Positions 1 to 11,560 of a stretch of 64,000 nucleotides of DNA are shown piece after piece. Where the stretch lies: positions 1,054,001 through 1,118,000 of the forward strand of contig CM070558.1 in NCBI GenBank assembly GCA_036346405.1, written 5' to 3'. The notes under the pieces were generated by a model. It did not search any database. It was not told where the DNA came from and saw nothing but the letters and a program-made list of their open reading frames with translations. The DNA is from Phyllostachys edulis. Lineage: Eukaryota > Streptophyta > Magnoliopsida > Poales > Poaceae. The position numbers were made by a program, and so were the translations under genes. The stretch's first letter is position 1; the number at the start of each line of letters is the position of its first letter.

Positions 1-2538
1 GTCTTGGACGCCCAGATCTCCTTGGAGGAGGTCCGGATGTCCAGATCGGCGCTAGAATTAGCGCACGACACGCACGCCGCTATGGACAAGAGATTAAATG
101 CGCGGGACCACGAGGAGGTCGCGCACGGAGGACTTAATGGCGCGCAAAGAAATGGTGGATTTAAGACAGTTAAGACACACCAAATGAATTCAATGATGGG
201 AGCAATGATAAGCGATTAACTCGGTGGATCTTTTGTCCTAAAACGACAACGACATTGCTGTAAGGCGTCCGACAAAAACCCGTGTTCAAATATTTGGTTC
301 TCGCCGGCGATGTAGACCTCGCGGCGAGATCCAATGGTACCGCGGTTCGCAATAACCACGCGCACTCCAACGGACCTTCTCTCAACGGCAATGACGGCCT
401 TGAACGCCATGAGCCGAGAGGACAGAGGTGACCAGACGGCAAAACCGAAAAGCAAAAATGAGCTCATGCGACAAACAAGCTTATGCCAAACTAAAGCTCC
501 GCGAAAACATTCATAAGGGTGCCAAGACTAAGGGATTACCGGGGATGTACCGGAGGTCCTAAGGTGCCGAGGAGGTCGAGGAAGGAGGACCGGTCCGGGA
601 GGAAGGGTGCTCCACGGCCAAAGCTTCAGCTCCAAGCTCCACTTTGTCCACCTCTGTAACTGCCCAAACCAATTCAAGTTAGGACTTGGTCCCAGAGGGA
701 ATGGCACAAAAGAAGCTTAGAGAAAAGGAGAAAAACTCCAGTGACCCTTGTCCACCGAGGAGCTTCAAGCTCCAGCAATGGCGGCCAAGGAAGCTTTGGT
801 GGTTTAAAGCTCACAAAGACAGGTGTAAGCCAAGGAACAAAGGTGTGCAAAGGAAGCCAACCAAGACACAGTGGGGAGGCTTTATACTAAGGGCACAGGA
901 GGTTGTGGATCATCGCCAAGCTCATGGTGAGCTTGGCCCATGGGAGGTCCATGGCTTGGACAAGACACAAGGTTGACAAGGTGCGAGCTGTGTGGACAGG
1001 AGGGCGGAAGGTCGACCAGATTAAATGCGGTCGGCAAGAGCTGCTGAAGTGTACCTCATGTGCGGACACGCAATAAATGCATCGCCGAGCTTGCCCGCGC
1101 CAGAGGAAGGAGAAGAACAGGAGGTCTTAGTGGCCGCTGGATAAGACCCGGGAGAGGTCCCGCCATCGGATGAGAGTTTTGAACCGTTGACGTTTTAAGT
1201 GGTGGGTGGAGGTCCCACCACACGATCAAGGATGGGGAGGTCGTGGCCCTCCGATTTCATTAATCGCTAAACGCACGTGGGAAATGGGACAGAGGTCCAA
1301 GGCGTTGGATCTCCCTCCAAGCAGTGCGGACTTCGGTGAGGACTTAATCGCACGCGATCGAAAAGACATGAGGGGAGGTCTGGCCTTTGGATTAAAATCC
1401 AAGGGCACCGACTGATGGGGAGGTCTGACACGACAAAGCGAAGGAGGTCTTAGCCTCCGATTTGGATCCAAGGGTTATGACCTCAACAAGGCGGGAGGAC
1501 CTTGTTGTGATGTTTTTCAGAGGAGGTCGTGGCCTTTGGATGTAAATCCAACGGCCACGACCTCAAGTGAGTGCAAAGGAGGTCTGACAGCTTAGATTGG
1601 GAGGAGGAGGTCGTGACCATGGATTTTGATCCAATGGCTGTGACCTCACGAGGTGGGATGTGGACTTGCTTAGTTTAACAAAGGTGAGGGAGGTCAGGCG
1701 CGGATCTTGAATCCAAGGGCCAAGACCTCACATAGGTGGGATGACCTCGGCTGCGATGGCTTACAAAGACGAGGAGGTCCTTTGAGGTTTAACACACGGG
1801 GAGGTCGTGGCCGTGGATCTTTGATCCAGCCGGCTATGACTCGATGAGGTGGGAGGTCTCGACGCCCACGCTGACCCGAGGAGGTCCACGAGGTCAAGAG
1901 GACCTCGAATGGGAGGTCCCGGGGCCTTGGTTGAGGGGGAGGTCGTGGCGGTTGGATTGGATCCAACGGCCACGACCTCATCAAGGTGGGAAAGGAGGTC
2001 GATGGGGTTGGGCTGGACCAGTTTGAGTACTGGCTCACCCAAGGAACAAAGGCTCTGCTTTTAAATTTAATTTTCTAACAACTAAGACTTGGCAAAATTG
2101 TTTGAGATAGCAAATGAACTCCAAAATTCATAAGATTTTAACTGGAGCTAGCTGACAACATGATTAACCTTACATAAATTTTCCAGAGGTTATTATGCAA
2201 TGCATTTTTCTCAGGAATTTCATTAAGGTTGTTCAATGATTCATTTTACCTCCAAAAATTATCAAACTAGTTTTACAACTTGTGATATTTTTCAGAGGGT
2301 CCCACCTCAGTTTTAGGACCAAGGAAGATACTTTCCAATTGTTTGGCACAAGATTTGAGAGAATTGGAAAATGAATTTGACTTTTGGTCAACAAGAGCTT
2401 TGTGTTCTTGGTTTACACAACTCTTGGACAAGAATTACATGAGATTGTAAGGGTTTTCAAGTTGTGAGAAAAAGTTTTAATTTCTACACATATAATTATA
2501 CTTGAATAACCCTGATTATACATTTGGGATGTTACACT
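1..2538 (+). mobile_element. Right end of an unidentified LTR retroelement (partial)
   Basis: The stretch ends in a plausible plus-strand LTR terminus, GGGATGTTACA, at 2528-2538. It directly abuts a broken Ty3/gypsy integrase tail, so it looks like an insertion into that element. The first 2 kb are purine-rich on the plus strand, full of the motif GAGGAGGTC, and have no credible coding frame. From about 2060 to 2538 the sequence turns AT-rich. The left end lies outside the window, so neither the partner LTR nor a TSD can be checked. Calling it an LTR element is inference from the terminus and the context; it could be another kind of repeat. Confidence 0.35.
1375..1979. repeat. Array of about seven imperfect 41-bp hairpins
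   Basis: Palindromic units recur at 1375-1412, 1444-1484, 1523-1564, 1607-1647, 1690-1729, 1801-1841 and 1939-1979. Each has a left arm like GAGGTCGTGGCC, then TTGGAT, a short loop, ATCCAA, and a right arm like GGCCACGACCTC. The units at 1523 and 1939 pair almost perfectly; the others carry differences in one or both arms. Spacing is about 70-140 bp, with extra unpaired GAGGAGGTC half-sites between units and upstream to position 25. Function is unknown. The array sits inside retroelement sequence. Confidence 0.7.
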
Positions 2539-2545
2539 GGCACTT

Positions 2546-2880
2546 TGGTATATCAGTCCATACCTAGTTCTCGCCAGGAAAGGCAAGGTAGCATACCAAT
2601 TAGAGTTGCCACCCCAACTTTCGAATGTGCATAACGTCTTCCACGCATCACATCTCGAGCTATGATTTCAAACTCCCACCGAATTCATTCAGTTGGAGAA
2701 CATTGATCTCCAACCAAATCTTTATTAATCGAGAACACCCGATTCAACTTCTAGATGAAGCCCCGCAACACACCCGTAGATGTGCGATCAAGATGTTAAG
2801 AGTCCAGTGGAGCAACCACACTAAAGACAAAGCTACGTGGGAATGAGAAGACCGCCTTAGAGCCAAATTCCCCTATCTCT
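2546..2880 (+). pseudogene. Ty3/gypsy integrase C-terminus and chromodomain, broken
   Basis: Plus-strand translation gives ARKGKVAYQLELP followed by NVHNVFHASHLE, the usual end of a Ty3/gypsy integrase. A frameshift and stops follow. The next recognisable frame reads RVQWSNHTKDKATWE, the tail of a chromodomain, as in chromoviruses of the Tekay type. Reverse transcriptase, RNase H and the integrase core are absent because the sequence left of 2539 belongs to another element. The fragment runs toward the polypurine tract at 3391 and the LTR at 3406, so all three are parts of one element. It encodes no working protein. Confidence 0.8.
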
Positions 2881-3390
2881 CTACCCTTTCGATCCTTTCT
2901 GTATCCTTAACCTATCTCCACACAGGTTTTCTTCCTCTCACCTACTTCAAGAGAAGACTATCGTGACTACAACAAGGAAAAAGTGCAATGCCTTTCAACT
3001 CTAAAAAAATGCACCATCTGTTGTCTTGATTTCTTTCAAAGATAGAGCTAAGAGATCATGACAAAGTAGCATGGTGCTGCTGACACATTTTCCTTTCCGT
3101 TGCCTTACTTAACCATTCTTTTCTATTTGCTTTGTTTAACCTTTCCTTTCCTGATTTAAAAACACTTCTGACACATCAAGCCACGACTCCATTCAATCGA
3201 CCGAAAGATGCACTTGGAAATTAAGGCCTCAACTACGACAACCAAGCTTTCAAACCGTTCAAAATCTCGCAATAACAAGAGACGATGAAGCCACGATAAG
3301 TGCGTCAACATCTTGCACTACTTCACCATTCCTCCCCGTCCCATCTCCTTACCGTCTATTCCACCTGAATCTCGGGAACGAGATTCTCTG
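2881..3390 (+). other. 3' untranslated stretch of the outer gypsy element
   Basis: The sequence lies between the chromodomain remnant and the polypurine tract. No open frame or repeat is recognisable. This is the usual place for an untranslated 3' leader to the LTR. Confidence 0.5.
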
Positions 3391-3402
3391 TAAGGGGGGT
3401 AG
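3391..3402 (+). promoter_or_regulatory. Polypurine tract of outer gypsy element
   Basis: TAAGGGGGGTAGG lies immediately 5' of the LTR start TGTAACAACCC at 3406. A polypurine tract primes plus-strand DNA synthesis. Its position shows that the LTR to the right is the 3' LTR of a plus-strand element. Confidence 0.8.
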
Positions 3403-4067
3403 GTCTGTAACAACCCGAAATTTGGGCTTATTTTCAAAAATATAAAAATGTGAACTTTTTAAAACTTTTGAGGTATTTTGTTGACATTAGCTTTTCTGGG
3501 TTTTATTTGCAAGACTTTTTATCTAATTAAGAAATTTGAGAATCCAAATTTCATTAAGAATTTAAAATGAATTAAAACAAGAGATGATAACTAACAATCC
3601 AAACCTAATTGATAATTAAACCAACTTGAAATAAAATATGATAATTAAAAATACGACTTGGTGTAATTATACACTCAATAAAATAAGAATTTTTAAAGCA
3701 TGTTTAGAAACTTTCTTCACATCAAAGAATAAAAGTACATACAAAGAAAAGATTAAAAGAATTTTAGAAAAATATGCAGAGAATAAAACAATTACACAAA
3801 AATCTACATCATGTCAAAAGGCTACTCTAAAATTTTCATAATTGTCCGAGCTATATTTCTTGGTCAAATAATTACCTAATGCTCTAAGCTCTTTTAGCAA
3901 AATCTGGAAAACCTATTTCCTTTCTTCCTTTCACTGACCACCTGGTCCCACGGGCAGTCTTCTTCCTCCACTTCACCGAGCCAACTCTAGCCAGGCAGGC
4001 CACGCGCCACGTGTCTCTCGCCCACATGCTCATCGCTTCAATCGGATTTGGCCACGCCACGGTTTCG

Positions 4068-6264
4068 TGTAACACCCTAGCTATGCGGAAGCCAAGATAT
4101 TACTTAAAAGTCTAACATACATTAACAATACAAAATAATTTCAGCAATCTATCAGCTAATAACAGGTAAAGATCAACAAATAATAGTTTAGTCCTAAGAA
4201 TAGAATTAGGTTTCAGCAACATATCAAACTTGAAATTATCCAATTCTATTGCACTATTCAAGATAAAGCTAACAAGAGTCCATACGAAGAATATTAAGCA
4301 TTCACTAGTTCAACCAAGTCATAATGAAAGGTAACCTCAACTATCAGAACTCCATTATTACACTCCAATATTATCAAGTGAAAGATAATAACAAGTCCAT
4401 TAATTAATAATGAAATGTGATGTGAAGGAAGTGCTCCGTTACTAATCCCTCCCAAGCATGCTGTCATCAGTGTTTACCTAAAACACACAAATAAGGCAAG
4501 AATGAGTCCACGACTCAGCAAGTACAACAGAATAACGTGAAAAATACTGAATCAGAAACATAACATTCACAATGTTGAATATGAATCAGAATGGTGGAAA
4601 TCTTGAATATGAATCAGAATGGCGGAAATCTTATGCAAGAATAGAATGCATGCTCTTCACTTCATCTGCTTATACCGGTATAGCCAGTGAACACCCGTCG
4701 ATGTTCACTTAGGCCCGCATTATCCAAAATACGGGGATCCAAGGCCCGTATGACGAAGATTTCATAACGGGGATCCAATTTGCCCGCATTAGAATGGTGG
4801 GTCTTACTTACCCATATTGGCATGATGGGACTTCACTACCCACTCCTATGGGTGACTACCCACTCTAGTGGGTGAAACATGAATGAATGAATGAACGAAT
4901 GAATATATAGATATGAAAGACATAATCTCAAGAAGCATGAACTATCACCCATGGAAAGAATCAAGAATCACTGAAATCTACTCGTAATCTGTAGAATTTA
5001 ATCATAATATGAACAACAAGCACTATGAACAATTAACGGCCAATACAATCCACAATGTACTTGCCTTTCGCGTTGCGACGCGGTAAGAGGCAAGGATGAT
5101 GCCGCTAATCTCGAAGCCTCTCCTCCTACACCATTAAATTGCTCAAATAAGAATAATGTGAAGTTAAGACGCTACTCGCAATGCTTCTACCTCATCTTTC
5201 CAAAACCCAAAGTATACATATATATTCTACTCAAGTTAACGACATTCTAGCAGAAAACTATACTGGACAGCAGCACTAAAAACTTTATAACTTTCTCTCT
5301 GAAACTTGAAAAGGTGTGATCTCAGTCTCACTGGAAAGGTAACAAAATCATCTACAATACTCTAGTTGGTGAGAATCTCTAATTCGGCCAACTTCTGACT
5401 CTAATCATCAGATGAACAGCTAGAACTATAAACTGACAGACAGAATAAGCAGCCATATAAGAAAATTCATAACTTTCGAATGGATGAACCAAAATTTATA
5501 ATTTTTATCAATCTGGAAAGCTTAGAACAATACGTACAAAAGTCTAGTTGGGCAGATTCTTAGATTTTTCATTTAACGAAATCTAGCCCACGGCTTAAAA
5601 CTACTGATGTATTTCGTCAAGATTTCTGAGCAGCAGTAAAGAAATCAACGTAACTTCTAGACCACAACTCCGAATTCGGTGATCTTTGAACCTATGGAAA
5701 GCTGAGAATGAACCCCACAAATCTCTAGGGGATGAAATCCCCCAATTCGGAGTCGAGCTACACCAAAACAGACGAGCAAGAAGGTACAGAATACTTATTC
5801 TAATCGCAGTAGTTCAACGATTATCTAATTGAGGGCAAATGCGAATCTAACTTGATTCAAAACAGCGGGGAGATGAATCGTTACCCTTGAAGACCCTAAT
5901 GAAACTCGCTGGAGATCCCTCATGGAGAACTCCTTCCACTTTCCCTTCCTTTCTTCTTCTTCTTCCTCTCCTTCCTTTCTCCTCTCCTTCTCCTCTTTGC
6001 AAAGTAGCAGGGAATGATGAATGCTACAGTACATAGATGTGTTACAGTAGACGGCAGTGCTACAGTAGTCATGCTACAGTGCAAGGTGATAGGGTTTAAG
6101 GGGTGGGCGCCCACTCCTCTTGAGCCTCTTAAAGCCGGCCCACAAGGAAGACAAAGCCTTGGGCCGGAAGCCCAAGGTCCAAATCCCTCTCAAATTCTGA
6201 ATTTTTAACTTAATTCCCTCTCTAAACATTATTGCAATCGATATTGAATAATCGGGATATTACA
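4068..6264 (-). repeat. 3' LTR of nested gypsy element
   Basis: This is the direct-repeat partner of 15296-17458; both copies read TGTAACACCC on the plus strand at the left edge and GGGATATTACA at the right. The two copies are closely similar with scattered substitutions and small indels, including a tandem duplication around 4850-4870 seen only here. Both contain repeats of TGCTACAGT near the U3 end. No protein is encoded. Confidence 0.9.
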
Positions 6265-6280
6265 TTCTACCCCCCTTAAA
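6265..6280 (-). promoter_or_regulatory. Polypurine tract of nested gypsy element (reverse)
   Basis: TTCTACCCCCCTTAAA on the plus strand is the reverse of a polypurine tract and lies directly inside the left LTR. It fixes the element's orientation as minus. Confidence 0.8.
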
Positions 6281-6308
6281 CAGGATTCGACCCCAAATCT
6301 ACACACCG

Positions 6309-6465
6309 ATCTACCTGATAGAACTACGACTGGAATGTAACAACGGTAAACACGTACTCGTTGCGAACAAATTCAGATAACGCTCACGCATGCAAAACTC
6401 CAATTCCCAAGTGGCCACTCTCTCGGACTGATGAGACCAAAACCCACTGACGGGAAATGACGTCT
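6309..6465 (-). pseudogene. Chromodomain tail of nested gypsy element
   Basis: Minus-strand translation reads FWSHQSERVATWELEF and then CMRERYL before a stop at about 6309. This matches the C-terminal end of a chromovirus integrase (W, then ATWELE). It lies just upstream of the polypurine tract in the element's own direction, as expected. Upstream coding sequence is not recognisable across 6465-7334 or beyond the CACTA insertion, so the polyprotein is lost. Confidence 0.65.
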
Positions 6466-7334
6466 ACCCTAACACTTAACCCGACATTTCTAGGTACACT
6501 CATCAGAAGAGACTCGAAGGTAAGATCCTACTCGATGGTCAACGACGTTAACGAAAACTCAAACTCCTGGTCTCCCAGGCACTCACTCGGCACCAGAACT
6601 TACCAGATGATGCGTACTCTGCATGTGGACCCAAGACAATCCTAGCGATATGCCATCTTCCAAAATTCCCGCAATTATCGGAAACAGCAAAGTACCTTGG
6701 GCTAGCTTCCCCTTTGGTTCTAAAGCACATAACATGCACAACATACACAGAGCTCTTGTCCCATTTCTCAATCGATTTTTTTATATTAACAAGGAGTACC
6801 TCCTTTAACTAGGAACACACAACAGAACTCGAACACACAACAGAACTCACTTTGAATAACCCTTTTATAAATAGTATCCAATTGAAAATAACGAATTCTC
6901 ATCACAACCATGAAATGGCAACTTCACACCAAAGGGTCAAATTCAAAAGCGAAGATTCATCATGAAATCCCTTCCGCTTCCCAAGTAGGCAGTTTACAAA
7001 TAAACACCACATAAGCCGGAAGAGAAACCACTCAAATACCCAAATCAAATTCTTCCTTTATTCTTTCTGAACTGATAAGAACCACACATGCCAATTATGA
7101 AGTCAAACTCAATTTGCGAATGACCTTTGTCATAAATACACAGCTCAACCAATAATCAAGAGAGTGTTTCATTACCTGAGGAAACTTTTTTTTTCTCAAA
7201 TTCACTTTTAGGAATAGAATTTTTCTCAACTTATGGAATTCCAATAATCACATACACACTAACTTATTTCTCTCAAACTGAATACATCATCCACACCTTT
7301 GTAGAGAGGCTCTATTGACTCCACAAAACATATT
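6466..7334. other. Non-coding interior of nested gypsy element (left part)
   Basis: AT-rich sequence between the chromodomain remnant and the CACTA insertion. No retroviral domain, RNA gene or repeat is recognised. Confidence 0.5.
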
Positions 7335-8109
7335 CTACACTACAACACAACATCCATGTAGAGACGTTCAATCTATAGGCTAGAGACGTGTTATTTCATC
7401 TCTAGAGGTCCATAGAGCCGTTTTTATAAAGCGTCCTTGGAGCGCCTCTCCACGGACCGTGTTAAGAACCGTAGAGACATTTGTGAAACATGTGTACATG
7501 ATATAAGACGCTTTATAAAGACGTTAAAATTCATGTCTATGACTGTAGAGACGTTTTAGTACATACACTTACATAACGTCTTTACTGATATAGACACGTC
7601 CGATTTGCGTGCCAACAAACATAGAGACGCTTTTACAAATTTTTTCAATTCATGTGCGCACAATTTATACACATTTTGTAGAGACGTTATATACGTCTCT
7701 AGGTACGAAAAGCGTCTTTTGGGCATCTTACTGTGAAAAAAAATTATTTCAAATTTAATTGGACTATTTCAAATTTGATTCGCACATTTTGCTACAAACG
7801 GAAACATATATCGTCATATGAAGACATTATTCCACCTCATCAAAAAAAACTAGAAAACAGTAGAGCACATGTCTTCACATGGAAGCATCATATTCTCACA
7901 ATCAAGAAACTACTTAAAACTCAGAGAGCATGCTTGCACTTCATAGCAACAACAAATATTTGAATTTACAGCAAGTGGAGTTCACAACTAAATCAAACAT
8001 CCATATAAAAAAAAGTGCAGATACATCAGGAAAAGATCCTATGGATTGACACAAATTTTTTTCTAAATAGTTGAAATATATCTATAAGCTTTGCCCAGGG
8101 AGAAACTAA

Positions 8110-8640
8110 TACATTAGCTCCTCCATCTCCATTGCATTCTCTTTGTAGTCCTTAATTATCCTACAAAGCCGGTTGAAAAAGAAATATGTCCTGGTTAGAA
8201 AAGTGTAAGATGATAAGTTTATTTGATGAAATTAGAAGAATGTAACATACCAGGTTGTTTTGTGACTGATTTAAAGCTGTTTTCTTAGCTCTTTTGACCT
8301 AAAAAGCGCAAAGGTTCATCATGAATAGTAGAGTTTAAGCAACTATCAAACATTGGAATGTACTCAATGATTATATGAAAACGGACTTACATATGACCGA
8401 GGCCAAGCAACAACACAACCAATAGCATCTCTTACTGTATGTATATTTTCTTATGGTCTAAGCAATCTTTCATCGTCTATATTTGTAACAACGTGTACAG
8501 CAACTCCAAAATATTCATCTCCAAGCATGTCTCCTCCAACCACATATGTTTTATCTTTACTCACTAAACCTCCTTTGGCCACAACTTTATTTTTGTTTCT
8601 TGGGTTCGTCGAAAACAAGAAGACTTCAATATTATCCTAT
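8110..8640 (-). pseudogene. 3' exons of a CACTA TNP gene (transposon protein)
   Basis: Minus-strand exon 1 (about 8640-8395) reads EVFLFSTNPRNKNKVVAKGG, then GGDMLGDEYFGVAVHVV, and ends TVRDAIGCVVAWPRSY before a GTAAGT donor. Exon 2 (about 8300-8250) reads VKRAKKTALNQSQNNL between an AG acceptor and a GT donor. A last exon ends MEMEELMY and stop near 8110. This resembles the C-terminal part of the plant TNP1/En/Spm-type accessory proteins. One in-frame TAA replaces the expected Tyr after RLLRP, so the copy is broken. The 5' exons are missing; captured host exons occupy that position instead. The family call is from memory of the VAWPRSYV-type motif and was not searched. Confidence 0.7.
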
Positions 8641-9239
8641 ATCCTATCATTTAAAGAAATACAATGTTTGTTATTGATGAACTTGTAAAGGGTTTATTTT
8701 ATACAAAAACTAGGAACATTACTTATTGAATTGTACCAACTATATTCTAGTACTTCCATTCTTTGAGGTACATATGAGATGTGAAAGACATAATTTAAAC
8801 TAGAAACATGTGCGCGCCTTGGCGCGCAGAGACAAACGCACACGATTGCGTTAAGGAGAAAGGAAATTATAGAGATTCTCCATGTTCAGAGAGTGTACTG
8901 AGAACAAAAACGCAACCTATGCTAAAGTTCCATTCTCAATGTTCTATTTGGCGACTAAACAACCATTGCCAATTATTCGATCATTTACAGAACTAAGATT
9001 CTGCATAGGGTTTCCATGTATTGTATCGGTGATTTGCTCTGGAATTAATGTGACACTACCTATAATAGCACAACAGAACTCCATTCTCTAGAATTTCAAA
9101 TGATACAAAGACCATAATAGTGGGACTTGGGAATATGCTTTTCAGGACCAACAGAAAATAAGGCAGAAGACTACTCTTACTTATCTTAGCTATCTACCTT
9201 GCAACTATAAGAAGATGTATCAGCAGATCCAACAATGCA

Positions 9240-9826
9240 GTTATTAGGCAACAAATTACCAGAGCCAATAGCCAAAATTGCTAATTGGGGAGGGTTTATG
9301 ATGGCACAGAACTACTTAATTCCAAAAGGACCTCCCAAATTTGACATAGTGAGTGCCGCCCTGCAAAGCATAGCATCCAAATTGTCAAGGACAAATACTG
9401 TTGAATACATCCTAGATATATTTCGGTCTATACCTCATAATCTTCTGGCTTAAGACTGTTATCCCTTGCTCTTTGAGTTAACTGCTTCACCTCATCAGCA
9501 ATATTAGCTATAGCCTTCTTGTCCATGTCCGATAAAACAAACACAAGTTAAAGGAGCACAAGTTTTCTTTTAAAAAAACATGATGTAATTTAGCACCGAG
9601 TCAACGACCCACCCTGATTATTGGAACAAATAAGCCATGTTCAGTTTGTACAGCAGCGTTAATGTTCACATTGTGATACCTGCATGTGAAATGGATGAAA
9701 TACATCACATTCTGAGTAACAAAAATGAAGCTCCTAGTTTTAATGATCCATATCTTACTGGCGAATAAAATCATTCATCCATGAGCTGCTACACTCAGGA
9801 ACCTTACGAAGTGCCAATGCTGCAGC
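9240..9826 (-). pseudogene. Captured exons of pyruvate dehydrogenase E2 (dihydrolipoamide acetyltransferase)
   Basis: Four minus-strand exons with introns are readable in the correct order. Exon a (9826-9759) reads AAALALRKVPE and SSSWMNDFIRQ. Exon b (9679-9614) reads YHNVNINAAVQTEHGLFVPI. Exon c (9530-9434) reads DMDKKAIANIADEVKQLTQR and ends SLKPEDYE. Exon d (9360 to about 9240) reads TMSNLGGPFGIK, stop, FCAIINPPQLAILAIGS. These match the catalytic domain of plant mitochondrial E2 proteins. The normal Q after FGIK is a TAG stop, and the acceptor before exon c lacks AG. Introns are retained, so genomic DNA rather than mRNA was captured. The lipoyl domains and the C-terminal catalytic His motif are absent. 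Confidence 0.85.
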
Positions 9827-10414
9827 CTGCATATCGAACAACAATCAATTCAAAACTATAGTGTGGACTAGTGTTACCCAATATGGTGCAGCTAAAAGGT
9901 TGCCCTAACATAATATTCATGGTACCATAATGATTATTAATTATTTCAACACTAATAAGCTATGGAACCTAACAGTCAACACTAATAAGCTATGGAACCT
10001 ATCACCAACACTAATTAGCACAACATGAAATCGATCATATCTCTTGTTCACCGTAGTAAGGTGGTGAACTTCATGTGTAGAGATCTCGTCTCTCCGGTCA
10101 AATTTGTCACCAGGATAGCATACTCCAAAAAGCAAGTACTTTGGGAATACCAATCTAATCATTGCTTATTGATAGGGCCAAATCCCACTGAATAAGTCCA
10201 AACAAACCAATATGACATTTCAACATTAAGAACAATGCAGAGATAAACAGGGTCTAACAGGCGCATATGTATACTTCACAAAGCTTATCAAAAGTTCACG
10301 GGAGAACCGCAGAGGTGTGTGTTTTCACTAAATATATTGGTTGCTGATGACTCTTGAAGTTGTGGTTCATGATAAAATAATTAAATCAATGTTACCTTTT
10401 ACTATGATATGCAG

Positions 10415-10564
10415 GAAACTGGAACACTGACTAAAGAGAATTTAGAGGAAACAATTGCATATCAGGAAGAAGTGGAGATCTTTGGAGAAGAGAATACAGA
10501 TCAATCTGTCGAGATAAAGATTTGCAGAAATGTTACCAAAGAGGCTAAGAAACTAAGGATACGG
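10415..10564 (+). other. Exon-like segment of unrecognised origin inside CACTA
   Basis: A 150-bp open segment is bounded by a TATGCAG acceptor and a GGTAAAAGT donor. It reads ETGTLTKENLEETIAYQEE, continues VEIFGEENTDQSVEIK and ends EAKKLRIR, exactly 50 codons without a stop. The composition is acidic and helix-prone. It is antisense to the other captured exons. I do not recognise the parent gene; it may be a third captured host fragment. Confidence 0.45.
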
Positions 10565-11220
10565 GTAAAAGTCATATGATCTGCACAACAATAAGCAATT
10601 AAGCACCACTACTCAGAATCTAACTCACAAATAGTATTGCATCTGCTTCCCTAACAGTTGGGAAACCCAAGTGTTCCTGGAGATCTCAATGAGGTATTGA
10701 GGTAGCTATCGGAGCTCCCTCTATGTCACGATTTAAGATAAGAAAAAACAGCTTTATCTTACATGAAAGTACAAATGAATGAAATTATATTAAACATGCA
10801 TCATTGTATTGCACAAAAAAAATTGCATCCTTGGTGTTTAAAAAACCGCATCTATGGGCCAAAATTGCAACATAATACTAGCTAATTTATGTTAGATGAC
10901 ATGTACTAAACATCTAAGGCGTGCAAAAGTCACATACTCACATCTTAAGACTAAAAAATCGCATATTTTTACGCCAACATAAATGCAATTGGAGACAATT
11001 GCCAGGTGCTCCAACTCAACATACACAATGACAGAGACACATTAAACACATGCAAAACATCAATCAACCTTTAGTGGGATTAACAGTTGTCCGTCTTAGA
11101 GACAAATTTGCAGCTTTGAGAAGCTAAATCATGATGAGGATGAGTTATTCTATTTCTATTTTAGTTAGAAATAGGTCGAATTAAGCTAAAAGAAAGAAAG
11201 ATAAGGGGAAAAGTTTGGAC

Positions 11221-11560
11221 CTTGCGGAAGTTGGAGACAAGGTGGGAGACAGAGGAGGGGGATCGCTGGTAGAATCGGTGGAGCGCCATGATGGCCTTCT
11301 TCCGCATGGCCTCCTTGAGGTGCGCGAGCAGCACGGTGAGGATGGCCTCCTTGCCGATGAGGCAGCAGGCGGCGGTGAGCGCAGCGCAGACGACGAGGTA
11401 GTTGTCGGACCTGAGGTCCTTCTGGATGGTGTTGACAATGAGGATGACGAGGTCGTGGTGCTCGTCGAGGAAGAGCGCAACGGCGAGGTAGCCGGTGCGC
11501 TTGAGCAAGAGGGACTCGCCGTGGGTCATCTTGACGGCATGGATGTGGCCGAAGAAGGTG
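11221..11560 (-). pseudogene. Captured exon of AP-4 adaptor complex epsilon subunit
   Basis: The minus strand is open through FFGHIHAVKMTHGESLLLKR, then TGYLAVALFLDEHHDLVILI, NTIQKDLRSDNYLVVCAALT and FYQRSPSSVSHLVSNFRK, where a GT donor follows at 11220. This is the N-terminal adaptin repeat region of the AP-4 epsilon large subunit, which acts in trans-Golgi vesicle coats. Relative to the usual plant sequence, a few residues between the KEAI and LLAHLKEA segments appear deleted. The high GC content and open frame contrast with the AT-rich surroundings. Upstream (11560-11950) is a Pro/Ser-coding purine-rich stretch typical of a 5' leader or capture junction, not recognisable protein. Confidence 0.85.

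Noticed and set aside
5825..6114. Minus-strand open frames rich in Glu/Lys (and the similar frame at 17032-17247)
   Set aside because: Both lie at the same place in the two LTR copies over a TTCTTCTTCC-type tract and have no domain; they are LTR low-complexity sequence.
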